Origin: a virus
Virus record (IMG/VR): IMGVR_UViG_3300025131_005133
Span: 1 to 52,392 of that record
Strand: one strand, 5' to 3'
DNA length: 52,392 nt
The notes under the pieces were generated by a model. The model was not told the DNA's origin and did no database searches. It saw only the letters and a program-made list of their open reading frames with translations. Position numbers and translations under genes: made by a program. Positions 51,018-52,392 of the stretch are shown here, in pieces; position 1 is the first letter of the stretch, and every line of letters starts with the position of its first letter.

Positions 51018-51264
51018 AGGAAAACCTACAAGATTAAAAGATGTACTTGGTGTTGGTTACAATGAAAACGATTGGATTTACGATAAATTTATTGCATTAT
51101 TGAAAAGAATTGAAGGTGTCAATCCATCTATGGATAACCCTGAATTGAGATGGGTTGAGGATAGGATAGACGATTTGGAGAGAGGTATCTTTTTAAATAC
51201 AAACGACATTTTAAAAGCTAATGAATATTGGAAAAAATACAAACAACAGACAGGAGAAAAATGA
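51007..51264 (+). CDS. Small helical repeat-family protein
   Basis: An 85-residue protein with the same unit (RWVEDRIDDLERGI...ILKANEYWKKYKQQ) as the 50412 and 50796 proteins. A basic N-terminus (MPTKGKPTRLKD) is unique to it. Possibly the best preserved copy with the 50412 N-terminus. Function unknown. Confidence 0.52.
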   Translation: MPTKGKPTRLKDVLGVGYNENDWIYDKFIALLKRIEGVNPSMDNPELRWVEDRIDDLERGIFLNTNDILKANEYWKKYKQQTGEK

Positions 51265-51509
51265 AAAGGATATTGATAATATCAACATTACTTATTTCAT
51301 CAATTTTATCAAACGATGTCTTGGACAAAGAAGAAATGAAATTGTGGGATGAACACAAAAAGTGGAATGAGAAGTGGAGTGTAGCTGTGATAGACAGAAA
51401 CAAAGAACTGACTAAAAAGTATGGTAAAAATTGGTATGAATACAAGATATGTGTTACCATACCAAAAGAAGAACTGATGACTAAAGAAATGAAAAAACTT
51501 ACAAAATAG
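51261..51509 (+). CDS. Small exported protein
   Basis: An 82-residue protein with a signal peptide: MKR, a hydrophobic core (ILIISTLLISSIL), then S-N. No lipobox Cys, so it is probably secreted to the periplasm. The mature part is charged and Trp/Lys-rich. ATG 51261 follows AGGAG and overlaps the preceding stop; the upstream ATG at 51228 would spoil the signal peptide. Function unknown. Confidence 0.6.
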   Translation: MKRILIISTLLISSILSNDVLDKEEMKLWDEHKKWNEKWSVAVIDRNKELTKKYGKNWYEYKICVTIPKEELMTKEMKKLTK

Positions 51510-51521
51510 GATAAGGTAAAA

Positions 51522-51725
51522 ATGACAATACAACAGATGATAGAAGAGCTAGAAAACATCAACGAACAAGCAATAGAAGATGATGAAATAACAAAAGGTG
51601 CAGTAATAGAAGCACTAACAGATTTAATTAGAGATGCCAAAGGTAATGATTTTGATTTAATCTTTGATGACGCTGATGATTTCACTTCGTATGAAGAAAC
51701 AGATTTTACAGATTTAGATTATTAA
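51522..51725 (+). CDS. Acidic hypothetical protein
   Basis: A 67-residue very acidic protein: helical N-terminus (MTIQQMIEELENINEQ), then DFDLIFDDADDF and an Asp-rich end. Unknown; another candidate acidic inhibitor-type protein, without further support. Confidence 0.5.
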   Translation: MTIQQMIEELENINEQAIEDDEITKGAVIEALTDLIRDAKGNDFDLIFDDADDFTSYEETDFTDLDY

Positions 51726-51743
51726 AATAATTTAAAAAAAGAC

Positions 51744-51773
51744 TTGACTTATATACTCAATCTTTCGTATATT
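51744..51773 (+). promoter_or_regulatory. Promoter (TTGACT-18-TATATT)
   Basis: TTGACT at 51744-51749 and TATATT at 51768-51773, spacer 18. It drives the last gene in the window. A possible 6-codon frame (51782-51802, MINDKL) lies just after it, next to the predicted transcript start. Confidence 0.82.
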
Positions 51774-51809
51774 GTAATTATATGATAAACGATAAACTTT
51801 AAGGATATT

Positions 51810-52392
51810 ATGAACTATACAACAACAACAAACGGAGCAGTAACGAACACAACATCAGGAACAGAATGTCTTGATTTGTTCACTCGTATCGGTAATATGC
51901 GACATGCTGATAGGTTGTTTATCCTTGAGAATTTCGATAGAGCATATAAAGATGACCCTAAATTAGCAACACAAGTTTTATTTTGGGCGAGAGCAGCACG
52001 AATAGGTTCTGGTGAACGGAATACTTTCTATACAGTATTAGATGAAATAGCAAAGTGTTCACCTGATTTCATTGTTGATAATGCAAGAACCTTAGCTGAA
52101 TTAGGTTATTATAAAGACTTGGTTAGATACTTTCACATTCCAGGTGTAGTTTCAACTTTCGCCCAAGCAATTCGTGAAAAGGATAGGTTAGCCTGTAAAT
52201 GGGCTCCTCGTAAATGTTCTGATTTAAGAGATGAACTGGGTTTCACCAATCGAGAATATAGAAAATGGTTGAAGAGATATTCTGAAACTGTTGAACAAAA
52301 GATGTCTGATAAAGAGTGGTCTGAAATAGAATATTCTTCAGTTCCTGGCTCTGCTATGAGGAGATATGGCAAAGCATTTGATAAACAGGATA
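51810..52392 (+). CDS. DUF2828/TROVE-like protein, cut by the window edge
   Basis: The first 194 residues of a larger protein. TECLDLFTRIGNMRHA, then FDRAYKDDP, LATQVLFWARAARIGSGERN and ELGYYKDLVRYF fit the DUF2828/TROVE N-terminal helical region, related to Ro60, which binds RNA; a von Willebrand A domain would be expected downstream. Phages carry such proteins, with unknown role. AAGGA lies 4 bases before the ATG. The 3' end lies outside the window. Confidence 0.65.
   Translation, partial: MNYTTTTNGAVTNTTSGTECLDLFTRIGNMRHADRLFILENFDRAYKDDPKLATQVLFWARAARIGSGERNTFYTVLDEIAKCSPDFIVDNARTLAELGYYKDLVRYFHIPGVVSTFAQAIREKDRLACKWAPRKCSDLRDELGFTNREYRKWLKRYSETVEQKMSDKEWSEIEYSSVPGSAMRRYGKAFDKQD

Noticed and set aside
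845-52372. Open frames on the minus strand
   Set aside because: All lie opposite well-supported + strand genes, show no conserved motifs, and have no ribosome-binding sites or promoters in keeping with neighbouring spacing.
119-52392. General UGA reassignment in this phage
   Set aside because: Many clear genes (for example those ending at 12081, 24326 and 28482) stop at UGA in the ATGA or TGATG overlaps, so the codon normally means stop here.
1-52392. tRNA genes, CRISPR arrays, IS elements and attachment sites
   Set aside because: No cloverleaf-like GC-rich segments with a TTCRA-type loop, no regularly spaced repeats, and no transposase or integrase frames were found.

Overview
The window looks like part of the genome of a large, AT-rich, T4-like tailed phage, probably marine. 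Every gene I support lies on the + strand, packed with ATGA or TAATG overlaps. A T4-type replisome is present: family B DNA polymerase (gp43-like), sliding clamp (gp45-like) and both clamp-loader subunits (gp44- and gp62-like). Around it sit a B12-dependent ribonucleotide reductase, a RecB/Cas4-type nuclease, a Mom-like DNA-modification enzyme and many small zinc-ribbon and hypothetical proteins. No structural, packaging or lysis genes, tRNAs, rRNAs, integrase, IS elements or CRISPR arrays were seen. The host is unknown. The dockerin-type repeats at the end of the phage protease resemble those common in Marinimicrobia (SAR406), which is only a hint.

Layout. 1-5.1 kb: Mom-like protein, class II ribonucleotide reductase, and two HxGH nucleotidyltransferases flanking an exported trypsin-like lipoprotein. 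5.1-13.6 kb: replication block (zinc protein, gp43, gp45, gp44, gp62, Nmad1-like protein, PD-(D/E)XK nuclease, SLOG-like protein, GIY-YIG endonuclease, ribbon-helix-helix protein). 13.6-45.3 kb: a roughly 32 kb, almost unbroken glycan-synthesis island. It holds about a dozen glycosyltransferases, a probable GDP-colitose (or GDP-fucose) pathway, a nonulosonic-acid (sialic/legionaminic-like) module, two CapD/PseB-like dehydratases, GalE- and Ugd-like enzymes, and decorating enzymes (methyl-, formyl- and acyltransferases, two deacetylases). 45.4-51.8 kb: short genes, several preceded by near-identical promoters, typical of early or host-takeover regions. 51.8 kb to the end: start of a TROVE/DUF2828-like gene.

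How it may work together. The glycan island could make and transfer unusual sugars (3,6-dideoxyhexose, nonulosonic acid, methylated and formylated sugars) onto virion proteins or the host surface; the acceptor cannot be read from the sequence. Seven promoters share one architecture (TTGACT or TTGTTT, 18 bp, TATATT). Two place the predicted transcription start at or next to the ATG, suggesting leaderless mRNAs.

The most striking observation is in the trypsin-like protease. Its reading frame is interrupted by one UGA exactly where the conserved Cys220 (chymotrypsin numbering) belongs. The frame then continues perfectly through the rest of the protease fold and two dockerin-like repeats. A locally GC-rich hairpin follows the UGA at about the spacing of a bacterial SECIS element. 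A phage-encoded selenocysteine protease, or another programmed UGA readthrough, is the leading hypothesis; a simple nonsense mutation or assembly error must be excluded.
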